Below, in pieces: positions 6,554 to 13,636 of a DNA stretch of 14,395 nt. Under the pieces are notes generated by a model that made no database searches, was not told the DNA's origin, and saw only the letters and a list, made by a program, of their open reading frames with translations. A program made the position numbers and the translations under genes. Location: positions 1-14,395 of the forward strand of contig JAFYFK010000057.1 in assembly GCA_017543805.1 (NCBI GenBank), read 5' to 3'. The first letter of the stretch is position 1. Each line of letters starts with the position of its first letter. The stretch comes from Bacillota bacterium. GTDB lineage: Bacteria > Bacillota > Clostridia > Peptostreptococcales > Anaerovoracaceae.

Positions 6554-7597
6554 TCACACAAACATGCACGCGTCGCCGTAGGAGAAAAAGCGGTAACGCT
6601 CTTCCACGGCTTCCTTATACGCAGCCAGAACGCCCTCTCTGCTGTAAAGTGCCGAAATCAGCATGAGCAGAGTGGATTTTGGCAGGTGGAAATTGGTGAT
6701 CAGCCTGTCGACAAGTTTAAACTCGTAACCGGGATAGATAAAGATACCTGTGCTTCCGGAACCGGCTTTAAGCATGCCGTTTTCGTCAGCCGCGCTTTCC
6801 AGAGTCCTGCAGGCCGTTGTTCCGACGCAGACTATCTTTCCGCCGTTCTTTTTTGTTTCATTAACTATTGCTGCTGCCTCTTCTGAAACGCTGTATTCCT
6901 CGAAGTGCATCTTGTGGTCCTCGACGCGCTCGCACTTTACGGGACGGAAAGTTCCTATGCCGACGTGCAGGGTCACGAACGCGGTCTCTATGCCTTTGGC
7001 GCGTATCCTGTCCAGCAGCTCCGGGGTAAAATGGAGCCCCGCGGTCGGAGCGGCTACGGAGCCCTCTTCCCTGCAGTAGACAGTCTGGTACATATCCTTG
7101 TCCGCCTCGGTGCTCGGGCGTTCTATGTACGGAGGCAGAGGCATCGATCCGATCTTCTCCAGTATCTCCATAAAGATGCCGTCGTAGCTGAACTCGACGA
7201 TGCGCGTGCCGCTCTCCGAATTTCCGACGATTTCAGCCGTCAGAAGAGGCTCGTCGATATTTTCCCCGAAGAGGACTTTATCTCCCGTGTGAAGGCGTTT
7301 TCCGGGCCTTACAAGGGTCTCCCAGCGGTCGCCCTCCACCCTTTTGGACAGAAGGAACTCGATATGCGCGCCCGTTCCGGCCTTGACGCCGAAAATGCGC
7401 GCAGGGATGACCTTGGAGTCGTTGAGGACCAGGCAGTCGCCCGGCTCAAGATAATCGATCACATCATAAAAATGCTTATGCTCAAGCTCGCCGCTGCCGC
7501 GGTGTATCACCATCAGCCTGCAGTCGTCGCGCTTCTCCGAAGGAGTCTGCGCTATCAGCTCAAGCGGAAGCTCATAATCAAAATCGCTTACATTCAT
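6554..7597 (-). CDS. queA: S-adenosylmethionine:tRNA ribosyltransferase-isomerase
   Basis: 347 residues, full length for QueA. It transfers and isomerises the ribosyl part of SAM onto 7-aminomethyl-7-deazaguanine at the wobble base of tRNAs for Tyr, His, Asn and Asp, giving epoxyqueuosine. Family hallmarks are plain: FDYELPLELIAQTPSEKRDD at the start, LPPYIERPS in the middle, VAAPTAGLHFTPELL, and LITNFHLPKSTLLMLISA near the end, closing with FFSYGDACMFV. The start lies 3 nt after the stop of the SpoIID-domain gene. The preceding bases (GGTTTTTAGATC) contain no ribosome site, so translation probably depends on ribosomes finishing the upstream gene. tgt, its usual partner, is not downstream here. 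Confidence 0.97.
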   Translation of the reverse strand: MNVSDFDYELPLELIAQTPSEKRDDCRLMVIHRGSGELEHKHFYDVIDYLEPGDCLVLNDSKVIPARIFGVKAGTGAHIEFLLSKRVEGDRWETLVRPGKRLHTGDKVLFGENIDEPLLTAEIVGNSESGTRIVEFSYDGIFMEILEKIGSMPLPPYIERPSTEADKDMYQTVYCREEGSVAAPTAGLHFTPELLDRIRAKGIETAFVTLHVGIGTFRPVKCERVEDHKMHFEEYSVSEEAAAIVNETKKNGGKIVCVGTTACRTLESAADENGMLKAGSGSTGIFIYPGYEFKLVDRLITNFHLPKSTLLMLISALYSREGVLAAYKEAVEERYRFFSYGDACMFV

Positions 7598-7600
7598 GAT

Positions 7601-9088
7601 CTAAAAACCGGCATCGATAAGATCTTCGATGACAACGTCCGTATAGTAATAATCAAGTATTTCTTCGTAGGTAAAGCCCTGCGACGCCATGTTGTTGGCG
7701 CCGGTCTGGCAGAGCCCGACGCCGTGGCCGTAGCCTATGCCGCTCAGGTAAACGACGCCGTTGTCGGCGATCTCGTCGGCAAATACGGACGACCCGCCTG
7801 AAGACTCGTCCACGGACTCGGTGACGCCGTCGATCGGCATAAAGCTGTCTTTTCCGTTGAATACGACCAGATCCGGAAGCATCACCTCAGAGACCCCGGA
7901 GGATGAAACTACCATTATCGAAGAGGATTCCGTAAGCCTTGCGCTTCCGGACGCGGACGACGAAACATAGAACGCTTCGACACCGGGCTCGCCGCCGGAG
8001 GATCCTGAAGACGAAGCTGATCCGTCGGGAAGCGATACCGGGCTGTAGGAGTCAGCAAGCACCGAGAACCAGCGGGATTTGAGGTTCAGGACGCTCATTA
8101 TGCTGTTTTTGGTGAGGGATACGTCCCTTGCGCTGCCCTCGATGACAAGCTCCTGGACCGCGCCGTTGTCCAGACGCTTTCCGACTCTGACAGCCTCTAC
8201 CCGGCCGAGCTCGTAGCCCGCCAGAATGGAGCTGAGCTCATCGAAGGTAAACGACGTGTTCCATGTGTGGGTGCTTGTGTATTCGTCCCTTACAGACCGG
8301 AGATATCCGAGCTTTGTGGACCATACGTCGTCGGGATCTATGGTATATCCGCCGTTATAGGCGTGGTAATAGGCTGTGATGACCTTTCCGTTGTATGTGA
8401 GTATCTCGCCAGCCGTAGCTTCGCAGGCGCCGGTGGTGCTGTTGCGCTCCTGTGAAACGCCGTTGTAAGCCTGACAGTGGGTTTTAGAGTAGAGGTCAAA
8501 ACTAAGGGCTCCGCCGCCGTGCTTGTTGAGGTTTGCGAGCGTAAAGCTCCTTGCGGTCACAGCCTGGGCCTTCAGAGCCTCGGCGCCGTACTGGTAGCCC
8601 ATCTCGGACGGAACGACGCCCCAGAGATAGTGTTCCAGAGTGACGTAATTCGCGACAGCAAGCTTGGGGCCTGTCGTATAGGCCGCAGCCACAACACCGT
8701 CGCGGTATCTGGTCCCGTTTACTGTTACTATCCTCCGGTCGGGATCCTCAGCCGCGCTGATAAGGGCCAGGTTCTGGTCGACAGAATCTATGATCATGTT
8801 GTCGTCCATGTCATAGACGACAGCGTATCCGTCCTCGTATTCGATGCGAAGCGAGGTATAGTCGCGCAGATCTTCGATCTCGTCAAAACCGTAGCGGTCC
8901 GTTCTCGCGAGTATAAATCCGTCGCTGCTGACCACGGTCACCTCGGCTACAGCTGTAGACATATAGAACAAACCTATTTTGACGTAGAAGTCCTCGTCAG
9001 AAGCCGCGGAAACAGGCTTAGAATTTAAACCGACAGCCATCGTCAGCACCAGGACAGCGCATATAAATATGCTCAAAAACTTTTTCAT
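7601..9088 (-). CDS. Exported SpoIID/LytB-domain protein (putative peptidoglycan lytic transglycosylase or amidase enhancer)
   Basis: 495 residues with a clear signal peptide (KKFLSIFICAVLVLTMAVG, cleavage near VSAA at 26-29). After an N-terminal beta-rich region (30-145) comes the SpoIID core: YVTLEHYLWGVVPSEM with the presumed catalytic Glu162, EALKAQAVTARSFTLA, then CQAYNGVSQERN, AYYHAYNGGYT and DDVW. The family's C-terminal signature GYGHGVGLCQTGANNMASQG closes the protein near 450-490. Between them is a region with a Ser/Gly-rich linker (about 354-365) and a second beta-rich segment, which makes it longer than sporulation SpoIID (about 340). SpoIID cleaves glycan strands during engulfment; LytB-type members act in vegetative cells. 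This one may be a vegetative relative, since no sporulation gene is nearby. AAAGGA lies 8 nt before the ATG, and ruvB ends 18 nt upstream. Confidence 0.88.
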   Translation of the reverse strand: MKKFLSIFICAVLVLTMAVGLNSKPVSAASDEDFYVKIGLFYMSTAVAEVTVVSSDGFILARTDRYGFDEIEDLRDYTSLRIEYEDGYAVVYDMDDNMIIDSVDQNLALISAAEDPDRRIVTVNGTRYRDGVVAAAYTTGPKLAVANYVTLEHYLWGVVPSEMGYQYGAEALKAQAVTARSFTLANLNKHGGGALSFDLYSKTHCQAYNGVSQERNSTTGACEATAGEILTYNGKVITAYYHAYNGGYTIDPDDVWSTKLGYLRSVRDEYTSTHTWNTSFTFDELSSILAGYELGRVEAVRVGKRLDNGAVQELVIEGSARDVSLTKNSIMSVLNLKSRWFSVLADSYSPVSLPDGSASSSGSSGGEPGVEAFYVSSSASGSARLTESSSIMVVSSSGVSEVMLPDLVVFNGKDSFMPIDGVTESVDESSGGSSVFADEIADNGVVYLSGIGYGHGVGLCQTGANNMASQGFTYEEILDYYYTDVVIEDLIDAGF

Positions 9089-9106
9089 AATACATTCCTT
9101 TCGGGA

Positions 9107-10162
9107 TCAGAACCTGAGCTGCTCACCGTCCGCTGACGGCGCGGAATCCCTGTCCCCGCCCGGAACGGCAAGGCCGAGATGCCTGTAGGCGTCGTCCGTT
9201 ACAACGCGCCCCTTCGGCGTGCGCATGAGCATGCCGAGCTGCATCAGATAAGGCTCGTAAACGTCTTCTATAGTGACGCGCTCCTCGCCGATCGACGCCG
9301 CAATGGTATCGATTCCGACGGGACCTCCGCGGAACTTGCTGATTATCATCTCCAGGATCTTTCTGTCGAGATCCTCCAGACCTTTTTCGTCTATTCCGAG
9401 AGACGCGAGAGTTTCGTTTACAATTGTCGGTTTTATGTTACTGTCGCCTTTTACCATGGCAAAATCGCGCACGCGCTTGAGAAGCCTGTTGGCAACGCGC
9501 GGCGTTCCCCTGGATCTGGAAGCGAGCAGCTTTGTGGATTCCTCATCGATATTAACATCGAGGATGCCGGCCGTCCTGTGCAGTATACGGCTCAGTTCCT
9601 CCTCAGTGTAGAGCTCGAATTTGGCGAGTATGCCGAAGCGGTCGCGCAGCGGCGCGGAAAGGCTTCCTGCGCGGGTCGTCGCACCGATCAGGGTAAAACG
9701 CGGCAGACCGAGCCTCAGGGAGTTTGCCATCGGTCCTTTTCCGGTAATGATGTCTATCGCAAAGTCCTCCATGGCGGAGTACAGCACTTCCTCCACTGAA
9801 CGGTTGAGGCGGTGTATCTCGTCGATAAACAGCACGTCGCCTTCGTTTAGATTGGTCAGTATGGCTGCGAGATCTCCCGCGCGCCCTATCGCCGGGCCGG
9901 AAGTTATACGTATGTCCACGCCCATCTCGTTTGCGATTATGTTGGCCAGCGTGGTCTTACCGAGGCCCGGGGGCCCGTAGAACAGCACATGGTCGAGCGG
10001 CTCGTTCCTGAGCTTTGCCGCTTCGATATATATCTTTAAATTGTCCGTGACTCCGCTCTGCCCGACATAGTCCGCAAAGCGTTTAGGCCTGACGGAGCGC
10101 TCCAGGTATTCCTCATCCTGCTGAAGCCTGCTTCCGACGACTCTTTCCTCGTAATCTGCCAT
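9107..10162 (-). CDS. ruvB: Holliday junction branch-migration ATPase RuvB
   Basis: 351 residues, normal for RuvB. It is an AAA+ hexameric motor that pulls DNA through the RuvA-bound Holliday junction. Visible parts are RPKRFADYVGQ (residues 25-35), Walker A GPPGLGKT (63-70, Lys69), Walker B FIDEIHR (Asp114-Glu115), sensor 1 with GATTRAGSLS near 161-170, the Arg-finger segment LRDRFG, and a winged-helix C-terminal domain with FRGGPVGIDTIAASIGEERVTIEDVYEPYL. AAAGGA lies 8 nt before the ATG and the ruvA stop is 15 nt upstream, so ruvA and ruvB are clearly co-transcribed. Nothing is unusual except a short, hydrophilic C-terminal tail after VPGGDRD. Confidence 0.98.
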   Translation of the reverse strand: MADYEERVVGSRLQQDEEYLERSVRPKRFADYVGQSGVTDNLKIYIEAAKLRNEPLDHVLFYGPPGLGKTTLANIIANEMGVDIRITSGPAIGRAGDLAAILTNLNEGDVLFIDEIHRLNRSVEEVLYSAMEDFAIDIITGKGPMANSLRLGLPRFTLIGATTRAGSLSAPLRDRFGILAKFELYTEEELSRILHRTAGILDVNIDEESTKLLASRSRGTPRVANRLLKRVRDFAMVKGDSNIKPTIVNETLASLGIDEKGLEDLDRKILEMIISKFRGGPVGIDTIAASIGEERVTIEDVYEPYLMQLGMLMRTPKGRVVTDDAYRHLGLAVPGGDRDSAPSADGEQLRF

Positions 10163-10177
10163 ATCCCGATCCTTTTG

Positions 10178-10771
10178 TTATCTGCGCGATCTGAGCGCCC
10201 TTTTTATGTATTCCTCCGCGCTCAGGCCTTCCTCTGTTATGCCGACCATGGCCGACATGGCTTCCGTCCTGGAATAACCGAGGCTCATGAGCGCCGACAC
10301 AGCTTCTTCCTTTGCGCTGCCCGGAGTTATCGTCTTCTCCGGAACGTAGGCTTCCATTCCCGTGTCTGACGGATCTATCTTGTCCTTAAGTTCCAGGACC
10401 ACGCGCTGAGCGATCTTTTTTCCGACACCCTGCGCCTTTGTGATGGCGTTTACGTCCTCAAAGAGTATGGCCTTCTTGAGTTCCCTGACGGGAAGCGCCG
10501 AAAGTATCGAAAGCGCGGCTTTTGCGCCGACTCCGGAGACCGTCATCAGCACGCGGAAGAACGCAAGGCTCTCCCTGTCGGTAAAACCGTAAAGGCTGAT
10601 GTCGTCCTCCCTGACCAGCATCGCGGTGTAGAGCGTAACGACCTCGCCGTTCCGGGCAAGATAAGCGCCGCTGCCGTCAGGGACGTTGACCTCAAATCCT
10701 ATGCCCTGATTTTCTATGCATACCATTCCGGGCGCGGTTTCTGTAATTATGCCTTTTATGTAGTGCAGCAT
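10178..10771 (-). CDS. ruvA: Holliday junction DNA-binding protein RuvA
   Basis: 197 residues, the usual size. RuvA tetramers hold the four-way junction in a square-planar form and load RuvB. Domain I is the OB fold at the start (MLHYIKGIITETAPGMVCIE). Domain II carries two helix-hairpin-helix motifs, TVSGVGAKAALSIL (about 73-86) and AQGVGKKIAQRVVLELKDKI (about 110-129). After a flexible linker, domain III (about 150-197) has EEAVSALMSLGYSRTEAMSA, the part that contacts RuvB. The ribosome site AGAGGA overlaps the TAG stop of ruvC, and the gap is 11 nt. No internal promoter is visible. Confidence 0.97.
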   Translation of the reverse strand: MLHYIKGIITETAPGMVCIENQGIGFEVNVPDGSGAYLARNGEVVTLYTAMLVREDDISLYGFTDRESLAFFRVLMTVSGVGAKAALSILSALPVRELKKAILFEDVNAITKAQGVGKKIAQRVVLELKDKIDPSDTGMEAYVPEKTITPGSAKEEAVSALMSLGYSRTEAMSAMVGITEEGLSAEEYIKRALRSRR

Positions 10772-10782
10772 GAATAAATCCT

Positions 10783-11280
10783 CTATTTGACCTGGTTAAG
10801 CCTCTTGCGGGCTTCTCCGGAATAAGCGTGAGTCAGCGCGGCGGCAAGAGCGTCCGCGACGTCGTCGGGCTTTGGGACATTTTCCAGCCGCAGGATCTTT
10901 GTGACCATGCTCTGTACCTGCTTTTTCTCCGCCCTGCCGAAGCCCGTAAGGCTGGTCTTTATCTCCAGCGGGGTGTATTCGAAAATCCCCAGGCCGCTGT
11001 TGGCGCAGGCGAGTATAGCGACTCCTCTGGCTTCCCCGACCCCTATCGCCGTCGTGACGTTTGTATTAAAATACAGCTTTTCTATGCTCGCTTCCTCCGG
11101 CTGGTATTCGGATATTACATCCATAAGCCCTGAATAGAGGTGCTTGAGCCTCTCCGGCATCGGCGTGTCCTTGTCCGTCGTGACTGCGCCGTACGCCAGA
11201 GGCTGATAACTGCTTCCTGTTTTTCTGATCACGCCCCAGCCCATTATAGCGTAACCGGGGTCGATACCGAGTATTATCAT
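10783..11280 (-). CDS. ruvC: Crossover junction endodeoxyribonuclease RuvC
   Basis: 165 residues. RuvC dimers cut Holliday junctions symmetrically with Mg2+. The RNase H-like active site is complete: Asp7 in GIDPGYAIMGWG, Glu67 in SIEKLYF, and Asp140 and Asp143 in KPDDVADALAAALTH. The conserved segment KTSLTGFGRAEKKQVQSMV (108-126) is also present. It is the first gene of the minus-strand cluster; GGAG (11286-11289) lies 5 nt before the ATG. The presence of RuvC argues for Clostridia rather than Bacilli, since Bacilli use RecU. Co-location with ruvAB makes a complete RuvABC resolvasome in one operon. Confidence 0.98.
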   Translation of the reverse strand: MIILGIDPGYAIMGWGVIRKTGSSYQPLAYGAVTTDKDTPMPERLKHLYSGLMDVISEYQPEEASIEKLYFNTNVTTAIGVGEARGVAILACANSGLGIFEYTPLEIKTSLTGFGRAEKKQVQSMVTKILRLENVPKPDDVADALAAALTHAYSGEARKRLNQVK

Positions 11281-11322
11281 ATGTTCTCCAACGCCGGAAA
11301 ATCAAATGTTCCGACCCATGAT

Positions 11323-11350
11323 ATATTACCACATAAGAGCGCTTTCTTAT
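11323..11350 (-). promoter_or_regulatory. Candidate ruvC operon promoter with an 18-bp inverted repeat
   Basis: On the minus strand a TAATAT -10 (11323-11328) is the best candidate upstream of ruvC; no good -35 is seen at the right distance. Just upstream, ATAAGA (11333-11338) and TCTTAT (11345-11350) form an inverted repeat with a 6-bp GC-rich centre, covering the spacer and -35 position. That is a plausible operator site. The protein that would bind it is unknown. Confidence 0.4.
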
Positions 11351-11365
11351 CTTAAATTTGGATTA

Positions 11366-11379
11366 CAAATAATTATGCA
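11366..11379. promoter_or_regulatory. Weak second ARG-box candidate
   Basis: The 14-bp core CAAAT-AATT-ATGCA matches the ARG-box pattern TGNAT-N4-ATNCA perfectly in the right half and poorly in the left half. Its centre is 33 bp from that of the strong box, about three helical turns. ArgR hexamers often use paired boxes, which is the only reason to list it. Confidence 0.3.
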
Positions 11380-11397
11380 AGAATTCCCAATATTTGT

Positions 11398-11413
11398 GTG
11401 GATTTTTATGCAG
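11398..11413. promoter_or_regulatory. ARG box (ArgR operator) at the argR promoter
   Basis: The core TGGAT-TTTT-ATGCA (11399-11412) agrees fully with the ARG-box core TGNAT-N4-ATNCA known from E. coli and Bacillus arginine operators. It sits directly upstream of the argR -10, over the spacer and -35 position, where ArgR binding would block the promoter. Autoregulation by arginine-bound ArgR is inferred. Confidence 0.65.
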
Positions 11414-11417
11414 ACGA

Positions 11418-11426
11418 TGCTATAAT
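11418..11426 (+). promoter_or_regulatory. argR promoter, extended -10
   Basis: TGC-TATAAT (11418-11426) is a consensus extended -10. No convincing -35 lies 17 bp upstream, where the ARG box is found. The expected transcription start is near 11433, leaving a 5' leader of about 25 nt before the ATG at 11459. Confidence 0.7.
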
Positions 11427-11458
11427 AAAAGCAGGTTATGGCATTAGGGAGGCAAAAA

Positions 11459-11908
11459 ATGCGCTATGACAGACAGGAGAAGATCCTTGAACTCATAAGG
11501 GATCACGACATCGACACCCAGGAAAAGCTTGCGACGATGCTCCGCAAGGAAGGCTTCAAGGTCACCCAGGCCACTGTTTCCAGGGACATCCGCGAACTAA
11601 ACCTCGTCAAGGTAATGGGCAAGAACGGCCGCAGCTGCTACGCAGAGGCGCCGGGAGCCGGACACAAGGTCAACGAACGTTTCAAGAAGATCTTAAGGGA
11701 GACTATTCAAAGCATAAACGCTGCCGAAAATCTCATAGTTATAAAGACGCTCAGCGGATGCGCAAGCGCCGCGGCGGAGGCTATAGACACCAATCAGTTC
11801 CCGGAAATAATAGGCACCCTCGCCGGAGACAACACAATACTTCTTATAATCGCCGGAAAGGAATACGTTCCCAGACTCACCGAGGAATTCAGTTCTATCC
11901 TGGCTTGA
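11459..11908 (+). CDS. argR: Arginine repressor ArgR
   Basis: 149 residues when started at ATG 11459. This start is preferred over ATG 11438 because GGGAGG (11447-11452) lies 6 nt before it, and because MRYDRQEKILELI matches the normal ArgR/AhrC N terminus and length. The N-terminal winged helix-turn-helix domain includes DTQEKLATMLRKEG and the highly conserved VTQATVSRDIRELNLVKV. After a linker comes the arginine-binding, hexamerising domain: VIKTLSGCASAAAEAID, EIIGTLAGDNTILLII. With arginine as co-repressor it represses arginine biosynthesis and can activate catabolism. recN starts 10 nt after its stop, the widespread argR-recN arrangement of Firmicutes. Confidence 0.97.
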   Translation: MRYDRQEKILELIRDHDIDTQEKLATMLRKEGFKVTQATVSRDIRELNLVKVMGKNGRSCYAEAPGAGHKVNERFKKILRETIQSINAAENLIVIKTLSGCASAAAEAIDTNQFPEIIGTLAGDNTILLIIAGKEYVPRLTEEFSSILA

Positions 11909-11918
11909 GGTCCATAGA

Positions 11919-13574
11919 ATGATCTTACATGTCGACATCAGGGACTTCGCGATCATAAAAGAGCTCAGCCTGGACCTGCACGACGGCCTCAACATCCTTA
12001 CGGGCGAGACAGGCGCCGGAAAATCGATAATCATAGAAGCCGTCAGCATGGCTCTCGGAAGCCGCGCGGACACGGAATACATCAGGACGGGCGCGGAAAA
12101 GGCTTCCGTTACGCTCGTGATCGATCCCGAAGACAACGACATCAGCGGTCTGCTTGAAGAAATGGGCGCATCGGACGATACGCCCGTTGTTTTAATGCGC
12201 GAGCTTTCCCGTTCCGGCCGAAATGTCTGCAGGGTCAACGGCAGCATCGTCCCCCTCTCTTCCATGAACAGGCTCGGGAAACGCCTCGCGGACATACACG
12301 GGCAGTACGACCACCAGTCCCTGCTCGACCCGGACCGCCACATCGACATGCTCGACCTTTACGGCGGAACGGATCTTACGGACCTTCGCAGCAAAGTCAA
12401 AGAATATTACGACGCGTATACATCGGCCTCAGCAGAGCTTATGCAGCTGCGCAAAAGGATCTCTGATTCAGCCAGGCAGAAAGAGCTTCTGCGCTTTGAG
12501 CTGAACGAGATCGAATCCGCGGGCCTTTACGCCGGCGAGGACGAAGAACTCGAGGAACAGCTCGCCGTAATGAAAAACAGCGAAAAGATCTTCAGCGCAG
12601 TGTCGGAAGCAAGGGAAACCGTTTTCGAGCGCGACGGATCCGCCCTGGAACAGCTCTCTTACGCGGTCTCCGGCCTGGAATCGGTTTCGGAATATTCAAA
12701 AGAGATAGCGAAGATCTGCGAGACTTTAAACGACGCTTACTATCAGATCGAGGATCTTAATTCTTCCATGAGGCATATACTTGACAGCGTCGAATACTCG
12801 GAGGAAGAACTCAATATAAAGACCGAGCGGTTGGAAGCCGTCAACGCCCTTAAGCGCAGATTCGGAGGCAGCATAGAAGCCGTTCTTGCATACGCCTCAG
12901 AGGCCGCTGAAAGCCTCAGATCGATCGAAAACAGTGACGAACGCATAGCAGAACTGGAGCGTGAGATAAGCCTTCAGAGGGAGTATTTTGACGCTTCCGC
13001 GGCAAGGCTGTCAAAGCTGAGGAAACAGGTCGCCGCCGAACTCGAAAAACGCATTTCAAAAGAACTCTCCGAGCTGAACTTCGGCAACAGCGATTTCCGG
13101 GTCAGCTTCGAATCCGCCCCCGTTTCCGCCAAAGGCACGGACCGCGTGGAATTCCTCATGAGCACTAACCGCGGCGAACCTCCCCGCCCCCTCGCCAAGA
13201 TCGCCAGCGGCGGCGAGCTGTCCAGGATAATGCTCGCGATGAAGCGCATTATCGGAGAATACGACAGCATCCCGACAATGATCTTCGACGAGATCGACAG
13301 CGGCATCAGCGGATCCGCTGCAGGAGTCGTAGGGAACAAGCTGCTCTCGATAGCTGACGGAAGACAGATAATATGCATCACTCACCTGCCCCAGATAGCG
13401 TCTAAAGGCAGGCACCACTACCGCATAGAAAAGCTCTCCGACGAGATATCCACGCACACGACCGTCACGCCGCTCAGCGACGACGAGCGCGTTGAGGAGA
13501 TCGCCCGCCTCTTAAGCGGGACCGAGATCACGGACAGCGCCAGAGCACAGGCAAAGGAACTGCTCAACTGCTGA
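11919..13574 (+). CDS. recN: DNA repair ATPase RecN
   Basis: 551 residues, full length for this SMC-like protein. RecN gathers early at double-strand breaks and promotes end cohesion and recombination. The ATPase head is split: Walker A GETGAGKS (29-36) near the start, and at the C-terminal end the ABC signature SGGELSRIMLAMK followed by Walker B TMIFDEIDSGISG (Asp457-Glu458). Between them are two coiled-coil arms (about 160-220 and 290-385, rich in Glu/Leu/Arg) around a Q-loop region with GQYDHQSLLDPDRHIDMLD. The GAGG of its ribosome site overlaps the TGA stop of argR, so the two genes are probably coupled. It ends just before a bidirectional terminator. Confidence 0.98.
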   Translation: MILHVDIRDFAIIKELSLDLHDGLNILTGETGAGKSIIIEAVSMALGSRADTEYIRTGAEKASVTLVIDPEDNDISGLLEEMGASDDTPVVLMRELSRSGRNVCRVNGSIVPLSSMNRLGKRLADIHGQYDHQSLLDPDRHIDMLDLYGGTDLTDLRSKVKEYYDAYTSASAELMQLRKRISDSARQKELLRFELNEIESAGLYAGEDEELEEQLAVMKNSEKIFSAVSEARETVFERDGSALEQLSYAVSGLESVSEYSKEIAKICETLNDAYYQIEDLNSSMRHILDSVEYSEEELNIKTERLEAVNALKRRFGGSIEAVLAYASEAAESLRSIENSDERIAELEREISLQREYFDASAARLSKLRKQVAAELEKRISKELSELNFGNSDFRVSFESAPVSAKGTDRVEFLMSTNRGEPPRPLAKIASGGELSRIMLAMKRIIGEYDSIPTMIFDEIDSGISGSAAGVVGNKLLSIADGRQIICITHLPQIASKGRHHYRIEKLSDEISTHTTVTPLSDDERVEEIARLLSGTEITDSARAQAKELLNC

Positions 13575-13583
13575 AACAAATAC

Positions 13584-13616
13584 AAAACCCCGGAACCGCT
13601 GTGATCCCGGGGTTTT
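13584..13616. terminator. Bidirectional intrinsic terminator between recN and the dehydrogenase gene
   Basis: The arms AAAACCCCGG (13584-13593) and CCGGGGTTTT (13607-13616) are perfectly complementary around a 13-nt loop. A T-run follows the GC-rich stem on the plus strand, and the A-run on the left gives the same on the minus strand. It lies 9 nt after the recN stop and 20 nt beyond the stop of the convergent gene, so it can end both transcripts. Confidence 0.9.
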
Positions 13617-13636
13617 AAATTGCTTTAAGCCATTCC

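Noticed and set aside
6547..6557. Palindrome GTGAC-G-GTCAC at the end of queA
   Set aside because: It overlaps the queA stop codon, is short, and has no promoter or other partner element, so chance is likely.
6905..7801. 298-codon open frame on the plus strand across queA and the SpoIID-domain gene
   Set aside because: It crosses the boundary of two well-recognised genes on the other strand, has no motif and no ribosome site support.
11303..11319. LexA (SOS) box upstream of ruvC
   Set aside because: On the minus strand GAAC-ATTT-GATT matches only the left half of GAAC-N4-GTTC; two of four right-half bases differ.
11438..11458. ATG at 11438 as the argR start
   Set aside because: The GGGAGG ribosome site lies after it and serves ATG 11459, which also gives the normal ArgR N terminus and length.
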